A stretch of 62,211 nucleotides of DNA from Zoogloea sp041911615 (GCF_041911615.1 NZ_JAYROR010000120.1:1-62211), one strand, 5' to 3'. Positions 45,228 through 54,021 are shown, counted from the first letter of the stretch. Notes: generated by a model not told the origin, from the sequence alone. A program made the numbers and translations.

Positions 45228-46484
45228 TCAGCGCCCGACCGGCAGGGTCAGCTGGGGGCCGGGGCCGGTCTTGCCGGCGAGTTCGAGGCGCGACAGCTCG
45301 ACCAGCAGCGAAAACGTGGACTTGGTGTCCTGGTCGGCCTCATCCACGTAGAACCACTGGCCCTTGTAGCGCACCGCGACGTGGGCGGTGGTCGGGCGTT
45401 CGGCGCTGCTCTTCACGTGGAACAGGTCGCGCATGATCTCGTGCCAGTCGTATTCGCGGCCGGCGGCGTCGCGGGTGACGGTGGCGAGGCCGCGGGCGCG
45501 GTGCTCGGGCGGCACGTCCACGCCGTGGCTCACGTAGTACAGCGCCTGCAGCAGCGAGCGGGTCTCCAGATCGAGGCTGGTGGCGCCGCCTCGGGGCAGG
45601 GCCGAGCGGAAGGGAATCAGGGCTTCCTGGGTGATCTTCAGTTCGGTGGCGCCTGGGCGCAGGTGGAAGGCGTCCTCGAAGGCGCGCATCTCGGGTGCGT
45701 TGATCTCGTCCGGGTCGAGGCGCATCACCGGCACGCTGACCTTGCGGATCAGCCGCCAGCCGCGGCCGCCAGGCGTGGGTCGGTATTCGAGACCGTGCTT
45801 GGTGGCTTCGAGGAGGTCGGCGGCGGAGACGGCGCCCGCCGGGAGCGAGCCGCCGACCTGTTCCTCCTGCTCGGCCAGGCCAAACACGATGGCGCCCCGG
45901 TCCTGCAGGGCCTGGAGGGCGGCGACGCCGCGCAGGAAATCGCTTACCGGCGGTGCCTGGCGCGGCGTGGGGCCGCTGGCGGTCTGGGCGTTGGGCACCC
46001 AGTTGAGGTTTTCGAGGTAGAGCCGGAAGACCTTGGAGATCGGCCAGGTGGTCTTGGCCAGGTAGATCACGCCGTCGAGCGGCAGCGGGGTGAACAGCTT
46101 GCGGGTGAAATCCTGGTCGTCGAGCGGGGTGAGGCTGATCGTCGGGCGGTCGGCGATCATCGCCTGGGCCTGGGGCAGCACCGCGCTGAAGCTGGCGCGG
46201 CTGGCGTCGCCGCCCACGGCGGCAAAGAAGGGCAGCAGGCCGACGCTCTGGCTGCGCTCGAACTGGGCGGCGATGGCCGACACCGCGAGGCTGCTGGGCG
46301 TGTCGGTGTAGCGCAGGCGCACGATGTTGAGGAGGAGCTGCTCTTCGGTGGTGCGCTTGACCACCTCGTTGTATTGCAGGCGGGCGTCGTCGAGGCTGGC
46401 CGGGCCGAGGCTGGCGCAGCCGCCGAGCGCGAAGCCCAGGCAGGCGGCTAGCGCCAGGCGACCGAGGGGGACGCGAAGCATCAT
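45228..46484 (-). CDS. Large lipoprotein, conserved hypothetical
   Basis: A 418-residue lipoprotein: MMLRVPLGRLALAACLGFALGGC with lipobox LGGC. The mature protein opens with SLDDARLQYNEVVKRTTEEQLLLNIVRLRYTDTP, typical of a family seen in Proteobacteria and annotated only as lipoprotein. The C-terminal part includes YKGQWFYVDEADQDTKSTFSLL. Location is probably the outer membrane. No partner in the neighbourhood suggests a function. Confidence 0.75.
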   Translation of the reverse strand: MMLRVPLGRLALAACLGFALGGCASLGPASLDDARLQYNEVVKRTTEEQLLLNIVRLRYTDTPSSLAVSAIAAQFERSQSVGLLPFFAAVGGDASRASFSAVLPQAQAMIADRPTISLTPLDDQDFTRKLFTPLPLDGVIYLAKTTWPISKVFRLYLENLNWVPNAQTASGPTPRQAPPVSDFLRGVAALQALQDRGAIVFGLAEQEEQVGGSLPAGAVSAADLLEATKHGLEYRPTPGGRGWRLIRKVSVPVMRLDPDEINAPEMRAFEDAFHLRPGATELKITQEALIPFRSALPRGGATSLDLETRSLLQALYYVSHGVDVPPEHRARGLATVTRDAAGREYDWHEIMRDLFHVKSSAERPTTAHVAVRYKGQWFYVDEADQDTKSTFSLLVELSRLELAGKTGPGPQLTLPVGR

Positions 46485-46543
46485 GGCGCGGGACGGGAAG
46501 ACGGAGCCCGCAGCGTGAGCGCCGCGGGTTACAGCCGTGCGGC

Positions 46544-47119
46544 TCATTCCTTGAAGGCTTCGACCGCGATCAGCAGGCGCACGTCGTCGCCCACCGACGG
46601 GATGTACTTGGTCATCCCGAACGCCGAGCGCTGGAGGGTGCCGCTCAGGTCGGCGCCGCAGGTCTCGCGCTTGTTGAGCGGGTGGGGCGCGCAGCGGAAG
46701 CGGTTGATGGCGAGGCTCAGCGGGCGAGTGACGCCGAGCAGGGTGAGCTGGCCTTCGGCGGCCACCGGGCGGGCGCCGTCGAAGACGATGCGTTCGGCCT
46801 TGAAGGTGATCGCCGGATGCTCGGCGGTGTTGAAGTAGTTCTCGCCGCGCATGTTCTCGCTCCACTTGGCGAAGCCCATGTCGATCGACGCGGCGTCGAT
46901 GCTCACGTCCACCGCGCCCTGGCGGGCGTCGAGGTCGAGCACGATGCGCCCGGCGGTCTTGTTGAAGCGGCCGCGCTGGGTCGAGAAGCCCAGGTGATCC
47001 ACCTCGAACACCGGGAAGGTGTGGTTGGGGTCGATGGTGTAGCCCACCGGCGCGGCGAAAGCGGGGGCGGCCAGGGCGAGGGCGAGCAGCAGAGGGGCGG
47101 CGAGGCGGGGGGCGGTCAT
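46544..47119 (-). CDS. YceI-family periplasmic lipid-binding protein
   Basis: A 191-residue protein: signal peptide (LLLALALAAPAFA), then the YceI beta-barrel beginning VGYTIDPNHTFPVFEVDHLGFS, with FAKWSENMRGENYFNTAEHP and LTLLGVTRPLSLAINRF, and FGMTKYIPSVGDDVRLLI. YceI proteins bind polyisoprenoids and are linked to quinone transport or stress. GGAGACGCC precedes the ATG. The next gene downstream is the lipoprotein; upstream, UbiK (quinone biosynthesis) is adjacent. Confidence 0.92.
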   Translation of the reverse strand: MTAPRLAAPLLLALALAAPAFAAPVGYTIDPNHTFPVFEVDHLGFSTQRGRFNKTAGRIVLDLDARQGAVDVSIDAASIDMGFAKWSENMRGENYFNTAEHPAITFKAERIVFDGARPVAAEGQLTLLGVTRPLSLAINRFRCAPHPLNKRETCGADLSGTLQRSAFGMTKYIPSVGDDVRLLIAVEAFKE

Positions 47120-47190
47120 GGCGTCTCCGGCGTGGCGGGCACAAGGAAGAGGGCGCCGTGGCGCCCTCCGGGTCAGTCGGGGCGGACGGC

Positions 47191-47448
47191 TTATTCGGCG
47201 GCGGGCGGGCGGCTCGCCAGCTCCGCCTCGAGGCGGGCGACGCGATGTTCCAGGTCGGCGAGCTTTTCGCGGGTACGGGCGAGCACCTCACGCTGCACCT
47301 CGAATTCCTCGCGGGTCACCAGATCGAGCTTCGAGAAGCCGCTGGCGAGCAGCGCGCGGGCGTTCTTTTCGAGATCCTTGGCGGGGCTGTTGGCGAGGAG
47401 TTCGGAGACTTTGGCACCGATGTCGTCGAGGATTTTCGGATTGGTCAT
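47191..47448 (-). CDS. ubiK: Ubiquinone biosynthesis accessory factor UbiK
   Basis: An 85-residue helical protein (formerly YqiC/BMFP family). Two helices: KILDDIGAKVSELLANSPAKDLEKNARALL and a C-terminal coiled coil VTREEFEVQREVLARTREKLADLEHRVARLE. UbiK scaffolds the soluble Ubi complex for aerobic ubiquinone synthesis. Divergent from the porin-glnK-amtB operon across 265 bp. Confidence 0.9.
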   Translation of the reverse strand: MTNPKILDDIGAKVSELLANSPAKDLEKNARALLASGFSKLDLVTREEFEVQREVLARTREKLADLEHRVARLEAELASRPPAAE

Positions 47449-47543
47449 GGCTGCGTTCCTCACGGGGAAAAGATAAAAGCGGGTCGATGTCGAGTTTAGC
47501 ACCGGGACGGGGCACCGGCTTGGACCGCCTCCTGCACCAAAAC

Positions 47544-47562
47544 TGCGCCCCCGAATGGTGCA
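47544..47562 (+). promoter_or_regulatory. NtrC-binding site
   Basis: TGCGCCC-N5-TGGTGCA, a close match to the NtrC consensus TGCACCA-N5-TGGTGCA, ~95 bp upstream of the -24 element. Half-sites TGCACCA (47533-47539) and TGGTGCG (47574-47580) flank it. Confidence 0.7.
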
Positions 47563-47655
47563 TGATTCCAAACTGGTGCGTCCGGAAGAATTCTTGCGAT
47601 GCAGCAAAAATCGATTCCTTGATCCAGTTCAATGTTTTTAAAGCATTTTTCGAAC

Positions 47656-47671
47656 TGGCACGTGGTTTGCT
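47656..47671 (+). promoter_or_regulatory. Sigma-54 promoter of porin-glnK-amtB operon
   Basis: TGGCACG-TGGT-TTGCT, an exact consensus -24/-12 element 43 bp before the porin ATG. Confidence 0.9.
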
Positions 47672-47713
47672 AAATCGAAATCACCAAACTTTGACCACCA
47701 GGAGATTCCCATC

Positions 47714-48466
47714 ATGCGCAAGACCGTCATTGCTTCCGCCCTGATCGCCGCCGGCGCTGTCCTGCCGACCCTCGCTGTGGCCGACGAAGCCGCTCCGGCG
47801 CCGGAGCACACCTACACCAGCAACGTCACGGTGGCCTCCGAGTACATCTACCGCGGCATCGGCCAGACCAACCGCAAGCCGGCCATCCAGGGCGGTTTCG
47901 ACTACGCGCATTCGAGCGGCCTGTACCTGGGCACCTGGGGTTCGAACGTGTCGTGGCTGGCCGATTCCGACCCGAAGATCAGCAGCAGCCTGGAGTGGGA
48001 TTTCTACGGCGGTTACAAGAACACCATCGGCGACTTCGGTTACGACGTCGGTCTGCTGCAGTATTTCTACCCGGGTTCCGGCTACGGCAACAACCCGAAC
48101 ACCCTCGAAGGCTATGTCGCCGGTTCGTGGACCTTCCTGACCCTGAAGTATTCCCACGCCTTCTCCGACCTGTTCGGCTGGGTGGGCTCGAAGAATTCCG
48201 GCTATCTCGACCTTTCCGCCACCTACGAAGTCGTGCCGACCGTGAACCTGGTCGCCCACGTGGGTCGCCAGAAGGTCAGCGGCAGCACCTCCGGCGGTGC
48301 CAGCTACACCGACTGGAAGGTCGGCGTGACCAAGGACTTCAGCGGCACCGTGGTCGGCCTGAGCTACATCGACACCAACGCTTCCGAGGCCTGGTACACC
48401 AACCCCACCTCGAACAAGGACATGGGCAAGGGCCGCGTGCTGCTCTCCGTGACCCGCACCTTCTAA
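47714..48466 (+). CDS. TorF/Gcw_chp-family putative outer-membrane porin
   Basis: A 250-residue protein: signal peptide MRKTVIASALIAAGAVLPTLAVA, then the family start YTSNVTVASEYIYRGIGQTNRKPAIQGGFDY, alternating beta strands, and a C-terminal aromatic (LLSVTRTF) as in outer-membrane barrels. The TIGR02001 family is frequently found upstream of glnK-amtB in betaproteobacteria. Control by the sigma-54/NtrC site suggests it passes ammonium or small nitrogen compounds under N limitation (inference). Confidence 0.87.
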   Translation: MRKTVIASALIAAGAVLPTLAVADEAAPAPEHTYTSNVTVASEYIYRGIGQTNRKPAIQGGFDYAHSSGLYLGTWGSNVSWLADSDPKISSSLEWDFYGGYKNTIGDFGYDVGLLQYFYPGSGYGNNPNTLEGYVAGSWTFLTLKYSHAFSDLFGWVGSKNSGYLDLSATYEVVPTVNLVAHVGRQKVSGSTSGGASYTDWKVGVTKDFSGTVVGLSYIDTNASEAWYTNPTSNKDMGKGRVLLSVTRTF

Positions 48467-48518
48467 TTTCCGCTAACGCGCGGCGGCCCCGGCGGGCCGC
48501 CCGGCAGAGGACCCCAAA

Positions 48519-48857
48519 ATGAAACTCGTTACCGCCATCATCAAACCCTTCAAGCTCGACGAAGTCCGCGAGGCCCTGTCCGCCATCGGCGTGCAAGGCA
48601 TCACCGTGACCGAGGTGAAGGGTTTCGGCCGCCAGAAGGGCCACACCGAGCTGTACCGTGGCGCGGAATACGTGGTCGATTTCCTGCCCAAGGTGAAGAT
48701 CGAGGCGGCGGTCAATACCGCCATCCTGGATCAGGTCATCGAAGCCATCGAAAAGGCTGCCAGCACCGGCAAGATCGGCGACGGCAAGATCTTCGTGTTC
48801 GACCTCGAACAAGCCATCCGCATCCGTACCGGCGAGTCCGGTGCCGACGCGCTGTAA
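48519..48857 (+). CDS. glnK: PII signal-transduction protein GlnK
   Basis: A 112-residue trimeric PII protein. N-terminus MKLVTAIIKPFKLDEVREAL; T-loop with uridylylation Tyr51 in YRGAEYVVDF; B-loop IEKAASTGKIGDGKIFVF; C-loop VRIRTGE equivalent (IRIRTGESG). It is encoded 52 bp after the porin and 13 bp before amtB and binds AmtB to block ammonium uptake when nitrogen is sufficient. Confidence 0.95.
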   Translation: MKLVTAIIKPFKLDEVREALSAIGVQGITVTEVKGFGRQKGHTELYRGAEYVVDFLPKVKIEAAVNTAILDQVIEAIEKAASTGKIGDGKIFVFDLEQAIRIRTGESGADAL

Positions 48858-48870
48858 GGAGCGGGCCATC

Positions 48871-50412
48871 ATGAAAAAACTCTTCGCAGCCCTGCTGGCC
48901 ACCGTGGCGGTCAGCTTTGCGGGCTCTGCGCTGGCCCAGGACAAGGCCGAGGCGCCTGCCGCCGCGCCCGCCGTGACCGCGCCGGCCCCCGCTGCCGACG
49001 CCAAGCCCGCCGAAGTCCCGGTTGCCGCCAAGGTCGCCGAGGCGCCCGCTGCCGAGGCCAAGCCGGCCGAAGCCGCCCCTGCCGAAGCCGCCCCGGCGCC
49101 CGTCCCCAACAAGGGCGACAACGCCTGGCTGCTGGTCTCCACGGCCTTCGTGATCCTGATGTCGATCCCCGGCCTGGCCCTGTTCTACGGTGGCCTGGTG
49201 CGCGCCAAGAACATGCTGTCGGTACTCCTGCAGGTGTTCTCGGTGTTCTCGCTGATCAGCGTGCTGTGGGTGCTGTACGGCTACTCCATCGCCTTCACCG
49301 AGGGCAGCGCCTTCTTCGGCGGGCTCGACAAGGTCTTCCTGAAGGGCATCACCCCCGACTCGATCGCCGCCACCTTCACCAAGGGCGTGGTCATCTCCGA
49401 GTTCATCTACGTGGCCTTCCAGGGCGCCTTCGCGGCGATCACCGTGGGCCTGATCCTCGGCGCCTTCGCCGAGCGCATCAAGTTCTCGGCCGTGCTGCTG
49501 TTCTCGGTGATCTGGTTCACCTTCAGCTACCTGCCGATCGCCCACATGGTCTGGTTCTGGGCGGGCCCGGATGCCTACACCTCCGCCGAAGCGGCCGACG
49601 CCGCCAACGCGACGGCCGGCTTCCTGTTCCAGAAGGGCGCCCTCGACTTCGCCGGCGGCACCGTGGTGCATATCAACGCCGCCGTGGCCGGCCTGGTCGG
49701 TGCCTTCATGATCGGCAAGCGCATCGGTTTCGGTCGTGAATCCTTCGCGCCGCACAGCCTGACCCTGACCATCGTCGGTGCCGCGCTGCTGTGGGTGGGC
49801 TGGTTCGGCTTCAACGCCGGCTCCGCCCTCGAAGCCAACGGCGTTGCCGCCCTGGCCTTCGTGAATACCTGGGTCGCCACCGCCGCCGCCGCCTTCTCCT
49901 GGCTGATGGCCGAGTGGATCATCAAGGGCAAGCCGAGCGGCCTCGGCGCTGCGTCCGGTGCGGTGGCCGGCCTCGTGGCGATCACCCCGGCGGCGGGCTT
50001 CGTCGGCGTGGTGGGCGCGGTGGTCATGGGCCTGCTGGCCGGTGTCGTGTGCCTGTGGGGCGTCAATGGCCTGAAGCGCATGATCGGCGCGGACGACTCC
50101 CTCGACGTGTTCGGCGTGCATGGCGTCGGCGGCATCCTCGGCGCCATCCTGACCGGCGTGTTCGCGGCCCCGTCCCTCGGCGGCTCCGGCATCTGGGACT
50201 ACGTGGCCAACAAGGTCGCCGACGGCTACTCCATCGCCGACCAGGTCATCACCCAGGCCACCGCCGTCGGCATCACCATCGTGTGGTCCGCCGTCGTCGC
50301 CTTCATCGCCTACAAGCTGGTGGACATGTTCATCGGCCTGCGGGTGCCCGAAGACGAAGAGCGCGAAGGCCTCGACATCACCTCCCACGGCGAAAGCGCC
50401 TATCACCAGTAA
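48871..50412 (+). CDS. amtB: Ammonium transporter AmtB
   Basis: A 513-residue ammonium channel. A signal peptide (MKKLFAALLATVAVSFAGSALA) and a ~65-residue Ala/Pro/Lys-rich region precede the 11-helix core (NAWLLVSTAFVILMSIPGLALFYGGLVRAKN). Pore residues are seen in the twin-His motif (VVHINAAVAGLVGA and FGVHGVGGILGAILTG). AAGGAGCGGGCC gives the Shine-Dalgarno for the ATG at 48871. The operon ends here, at a strong terminator. Confidence 0.95.
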   Translation: MKKLFAALLATVAVSFAGSALAQDKAEAPAAAPAVTAPAPAADAKPAEVPVAAKVAEAPAAEAKPAEAAPAEAAPAPVPNKGDNAWLLVSTAFVILMSIPGLALFYGGLVRAKNMLSVLLQVFSVFSLISVLWVLYGYSIAFTEGSAFFGGLDKVFLKGITPDSIAATFTKGVVISEFIYVAFQGAFAAITVGLILGAFAERIKFSAVLLFSVIWFTFSYLPIAHMVWFWAGPDAYTSAEAADAANATAGFLFQKGALDFAGGTVVHINAAVAGLVGAFMIGKRIGFGRESFAPHSLTLTIVGAALLWVGWFGFNAGSALEANGVAALAFVNTWVATAAAAFSWLMAEWIIKGKPSGLGAASGAVAGLVAITPAAGFVGVVGAVVMGLLAGVVCLWGVNGLKRMIGADDSLDVFGVHGVGGILGAILTGVFAAPSLGGSGIWDYVANKVADGYSIADQVITQATAVGITIVWSAVVAFIAYKLVDMFIGLRVPEDEEREGLDITSHGESAYHQ

Positions 50413-50440
50413 GCGGCTTTCGACCCGCAGTCCCCGCGAA

Positions 50441-50464
50441 CGGGCGCCTTCGGGCGCCCGTTTT
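50441..50464 (+). terminator. Rho-independent terminator after amtB
   Basis: CGGGCGCC-TTCG-GGCGCCCG stem-loop followed by TTTT. Confidence 0.9.
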
Positions 50465-50568
50465 GCGTGGTGGGGGATGCAAGGCCGCCACGGTGCGCGA
50501 CAACCTGCTAGTCTGCGGCGTTTTTCCCTTCGATGGACGCGGGCCGGTTCCGGCGCGGCCGACACACC

Positions 50569-51045
50569 ATGGACAAGTACGAACAGTTCAAGATCGAGCA
50601 GGACAGCCTGCTCAAGGCGCTGGCCGAGAACGGCCCCAGCGAGAACCTGATGCACCGCATGCAGGCCCTCTACAAGGATGCCTGCGCGGTCATCGCCCTC
50701 GGCCCATGCACCGCCGTGGAGCGCGACCCCGCCGACGCGGGCCGCGAATACGCCGACGAGCAGGACTTCGCCGCCTACGTCGAGGCCTACGTGATCGCCG
50801 TGCAGAGCGGCGAGCTGGCGCGCATCTTCAACATGGAGTCATGGGGTCGGGTGGCTTTCGAGTATGAGACGGTGGACGTGGACGGCCGGCTGTGCCCCGG
50901 CGTGCGGGCGAGCTGGAGCAACAAGATCGCCTTCCTGGCCGGCGGCAAGGACGGCGCCTTCGACGCCCAGCTCGACGTGATGGCCGAAGCCCTCGCCGAG
51001 CGGCTCGGCGCCCGGTGGTATCGCTGGCAGGTGCGGCTGGTCTGA
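50569..51045 (+). CDS. Conserved hypothetical soluble protein
   Basis: A 158-residue protein without signal or membrane segment. The N-terminal half is helical (DKYEQFKIEQDSLLKALAENG, LMHRMQALYKDACAVIALG) and the C-terminal half mixed (RVAFEYETVDVDGRLCPGV, VMAEALAERLGARWYRWQVRLV). An in-frame ATG at 50533 would add 12 basic residues; I prefer 50569. No family recognised and no operon partner. Confidence 0.7.
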   Translation: MDKYEQFKIEQDSLLKALAENGPSENLMHRMQALYKDACAVIALGPCTAVERDPADAGREYADEQDFAAYVEAYVIAVQSGELARIFNMESWGRVAFEYETVDVDGRLCPGVRASWSNKIAFLAGGKDGAFDAQLDVMAEALAERLGARWYRWQVRLV

Positions 51046-51163
51046 CCCCCGGGGGGGCGGCGATGGTGCGTTTTCCCTTGTCCCGCCGACAAGCGTATAT
51101 TCCGGGCCTCGTCTCCCACCCTCATCCCTGATCGGTCCGACCGCGTGCCGGGCCGTGCGTGAC

Positions 51164-52273
51164 ATGCCCCTGCCCAGCTTCGACCCCGCCGACTACGGCG
51201 CCCAGCTCGCCGCCAAGGTGGCGCGCTACAAGGCCGATTTTGCCGCCTTCGGCCTGCCCGACCCCGCCGTCTTCGAATCCGCCCCGCAGGCCTACCGGCT
51301 GCGCGCCGAGTTTCGCATGTGGCACGACGGCGCGCGGGTCGACTACGCGATGTTCGACCCCGCCGATCCGAAGCGCGTCCTCACCCTCGACGCCTTCCCG
51401 CCGGCCGCCCCGCCGATCGCCGCCGCGATGCCGGTGCTGCGCGAGCGCCTGATGGCCAGCGAGCCCCTCAAGCGCAAGATCTTCCAGGTGGAGTTCCTCG
51501 CCACGCTTTCCGGCGAGCTGATGATCAGCCTGGTCTATCACCGCCCGCTCGACGACGCCTGGCAGGCCGCCGCCGAGGCCCTGGCCGCCGACATGGGCGT
51601 GCAGCTCATCGGCCGCAGCCGCAAGCAGAAGATCGTCATCGGCCGCGACTGGCTGCGGGAGGAATTCGAGCTCGACGGCCGCCAGCTCAAATACAAGCAG
51701 GTCGAAGGCAGCTTCACCCAGCCCAACGGCGGCGTGAATCGCCAGATGCTCGGCTGGGCCCGCGCCCAGGCAGCCGGCATCGGCGGCGACCTGCTGGAGC
51801 TGTATTGCGGCAACGGTAACTTCACCATCGCCCTGGCGCCGCTGTTCGGCCGCGTGCTGGCCACCGAGATGAGCAAGCCTTCGGTCCATGCCGCCCATTT
51901 CAACCTCGAAACCAACGGCGTCACCAACGTGACGATGGTGCGCATGGCCAGCGAGGAGATCAGCGACGCGCTGGCCGGCGGCCGCGAATACCGCCGCATG
52001 AAGGGCGTCGATCTGGCGGGCTACGCGTTTTCCACGCTCTTCGTCGATCCACCCCGCAGCGGCCTCGACGCCGGCACCGTGGCGCTGGCCCGGGGCTTCG
52101 AGCACGTCCTGTACATCTCCTGCAATCCCAATACCTTGCAGGAAAACGTCGCGGCGCTCCACGACACCCACGAGATCGCCGCCGCCGCGGCCTTCGACCA
52201 GTTTCCCTACACCCATCACCTCGAGTGCGGCCTGCTGCTCAAGCGCCGCGCCACCGCCAAGGAACACCCATGA
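51164..52273 (+). CDS. trmA: tRNA (uracil-5-)-methyltransferase TrmA
   Basis: A 369-residue enzyme methylating U54 of tRNA to ribothymidine. TrmA features: N-terminal YRLRAEFRMWHDG, VNRQMLGWARAQ, SAM loop LLELYCGNGNFTIALA, VDPPRSGLD, and the catalytic Cys in VLYISCNPNTLQENV with a late Glu (HHLECG). ATG 51164 chosen over a GTG three codons upstream. Its stop overlaps the next start (ATGA). Confidence 0.95.
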   Translation: MPLPSFDPADYGAQLAAKVARYKADFAAFGLPDPAVFESAPQAYRLRAEFRMWHDGARVDYAMFDPADPKRVLTLDAFPPAAPPIAAAMPVLRERLMASEPLKRKIFQVEFLATLSGELMISLVYHRPLDDAWQAAAEALAADMGVQLIGRSRKQKIVIGRDWLREEFELDGRQLKYKQVEGSFTQPNGGVNRQMLGWARAQAAGIGGDLLELYCGNGNFTIALAPLFGRVLATEMSKPSVHAAHFNLETNGVTNVTMVRMASEEISDALAGGREYRRMKGVDLAGYAFSTLFVDPPRSGLDAGTVALARGFEHVLYISCNPNTLQENVAALHDTHEIAAAAAFDQFPYTHHLECGLLLKRRATAKEHP

Positions 52274-52602
52274 GCAGCCTGCCCAAGTGCCCCCAATGTT
52301 CGTCCGAGTACACCTACGAGGACGGCGACAATTTCGTCTGCCCCGAATGCGCCCATGAGTGGCCGAAGGTTGCGCCCGTCGAGGCGGCCAAGGTGGTGCG
52401 CGACGCCAACGGCAACGTGCTGCAGGACGGCGACAGCGTCACCGTCATCAAGGATCTGAAGGTCAAGGGCTCGTCCTCGGTGGTCAAGGTTGGCACCAAG
52501 GTCAAGAACATCCGTCTGGTGGATGGCGACCACGACATCGACTGCAAGATCGACGGCTTCGGCGCGATGCAGCTCAAGTCGGAGTTCGTCAAGAAAGCCT
52601 GA
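52270..52602 (+). CDS. PhnA/YjdM-family zinc-ribbon protein
   Basis: A 110-residue protein: zinc ribbon CPQCSSEYTYEDGDNFVCPECAHEW (two CxxC) followed by the PhnA C-terminal beta domain (DSVTVIKDLKVKGSSSVVKVGTKVKNIRLV, HDIDCKIDGFGAMQLKSEFVKK). Named for alkylphosphonate loci but now thought to be a general zinc-binding protein; no phn genes are here. ATGA overlap with trmA. Confidence 0.92.
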   Translation: MSSLPKCPQCSSEYTYEDGDNFVCPECAHEWPKVAPVEAAKVVRDANGNVLQDGDSVTVIKDLKVKGSSSVVKVGTKVKNIRLVDGDHDIDCKIDGFGAMQLKSEFVKKA

Positions 52603-52610
52603 ACGCCGCG

Positions 52611-53627
52611 ATGGGCCTGCTCGACTGGCTGTTCGGCGCGCCCCGCGGGGCGTGCGCCGGTGACGCCCGCCGCGACGAGGCGCTCGCGCAGCTCATCGAC
52701 GCCGTCGACCCGCGCCTGCGCCTCGTCGGCACGGCGCGCGAGCGCTTGTGCCCGGCCGTCGCCACCGCGCTCGACTACGCCGACGGCGTCGCGGCCAGCC
52801 TCGCCCCTTGCGTGGACACCCGTCCGGCCGCCTGGGCCGCAAGCCCGGTGCTGCGCGCCTTCTTCGTGCGTCCGGCCGACGTGGCCGAGACCCTCGCCAC
52901 CAGCCAGGATCTGCAGGATTTCCTCGCCTCGCCGGTCGCTATCGACGTGGCCCAGGTGTATTGCGTGATCGCTGCCACCCGCAGCGAGCAGACCGTGCTC
53001 GGCCCCGCGCTCGACGGGGACATCCTGCGCCAGGACGTGCAGCAGACGGCCGTCAGCTTCCGGCACTTCCGGCTGTTCGCGTTCTCGGCCAGCGATGGGG
53101 CGATGCGCCGTCGGGTCGCTGACATCGTGCTCGAAGGGCTGGTGCTCGCCGCCCTGCGTCGGGTGGCCGAACGGCAGCAGGAGGGCGAGCGCCTGGCCTT
53201 CGCCCAGCGCTTGCTGGCGGGCCGCCTGCAACTCATCGAACAAAGCCGCGCCGGCCTCGACGCCCTCGAGCCGGATTCCTGGCGCGGGCGCGACATCGAC
53301 AGCCTGCGCGCCCGCCTGGCCGCCAACTCGGCCGAGCTGCACGCCCTCGAGGCGGCCGGCAACGGCCTCGAGGCCACGCTGCAAGCGCTGGTGAACACCC
53401 TGTCGGCGCCCGACGCGGTGATCCACGCCGAATCCCTGCAGCTCTCCCTCGACGCGATGAACATCGTCGTGCCCTCCGACAGCCCCGGCGCCCGCCCGGT
53501 GCCGCTGCTGGAGTTCTCCACCGCCACCCCCGGCGCCTCGCGCCGGGTGGCCTTCGCCGCCAGCTTCCCCCGCGATCTCGTTGCCGAACGGCGGCTCGAC
53601 TGGGATGCCGGGATGCGGATGCTGTAG
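52611..53627 (+). CDS. Conserved hypothetical protein
   Basis: A 338-residue, largely helical, Ala/Arg/Leu-rich protein beginning MGLLDWLFGAPRG. No signal peptide. A coiled-coil-like region (~200-270; RQQEGERLAFAQRLLAGRLQLIEQS) and a C-terminal beta part (VPLLEFSTATPGASRRVAFAASFPRD). I recognise no family. It starts eight bases after the zinc-ribbon gene and is probably in the trmA operon. Confidence 0.7.
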   Translation: MGLLDWLFGAPRGACAGDARRDEALAQLIDAVDPRLRLVGTARERLCPAVATALDYADGVAASLAPCVDTRPAAWAASPVLRAFFVRPADVAETLATSQDLQDFLASPVAIDVAQVYCVIAATRSEQTVLGPALDGDILRQDVQQTAVSFRHFRLFAFSASDGAMRRRVADIVLEGLVLAALRRVAERQQEGERLAFAQRLLAGRLQLIEQSRAGLDALEPDSWRGRDIDSLRARLAANSAELHALEAAGNGLEATLQALVNTLSAPDAVIHAESLQLSLDAMNIVVPSDSPGARPVPLLEFSTATPGASRRVAFAASFPRDLVAERRLDWDAGMRML

Positions 53628-53641
53628 GTCACGGCAGGCGC

Positions 53642-53658
53642 GCATCGCATAGCGATGC
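53642..53658. repeat. Hairpin repeat 1
   Basis: GCATCGC-ATA-GCGATGC perfect inverted repeat just after the hypothetical gene. It shares the CATCGC core with the larger hairpin at 53821-53854. Confidence 0.6.
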
Positions 53659-53751
53659 CGCCCGGACGGCGAAGCGTCAGCCTTGGGGCGGATCAGGACC
53701 GCCAGCGTGCCGGCCACGCCACGCATCTTGTCGATCCCATCGCTCGTGGGG

Positions 53752-53873
53752 CGCGGCCCATGCTTCATGGGATGCCGCCCATGCTTCATGGAGCCGGCTA
53801 GATGGCTCATCTTTTTCATCCCATCGCTTATCTTTTGTAAAAGATAAGCGATGGTGCGCCGCCCATGCTTCTC
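53752..53873. repeat. Cluster of short direct repeats
   Basis: Three copies of a GCC(G)CCCATGCTTC(AT) unit within ~120 bp, interleaved with CCCATCGCT cores. No gene is supported here. Confidence 0.55.
53821..53854. repeat. Perfect 16-bp inverted repeat
   Basis: Arms CCATCGCTTATCTTTT and AAAAGATAAGCGATGG around a GT loop. The A/T-rich inner stem and lack of a T-run argue against a simple terminator. Confidence 0.75.
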
Positions 53874-54021
53874 ATGATAGTCAAGATGACTGATGGGGCG
53901 CGCTCCGGTAAGGATCTAGACTATCGTGTAAGCGATCTTTTTCCCTACGCCGGGGTAGAGGTGGCGCATAAGTGTCCGGGGCAGGCGTCGTGGCGCGTCC
54001 AGCCACGGCCCGTCAGGCAAC

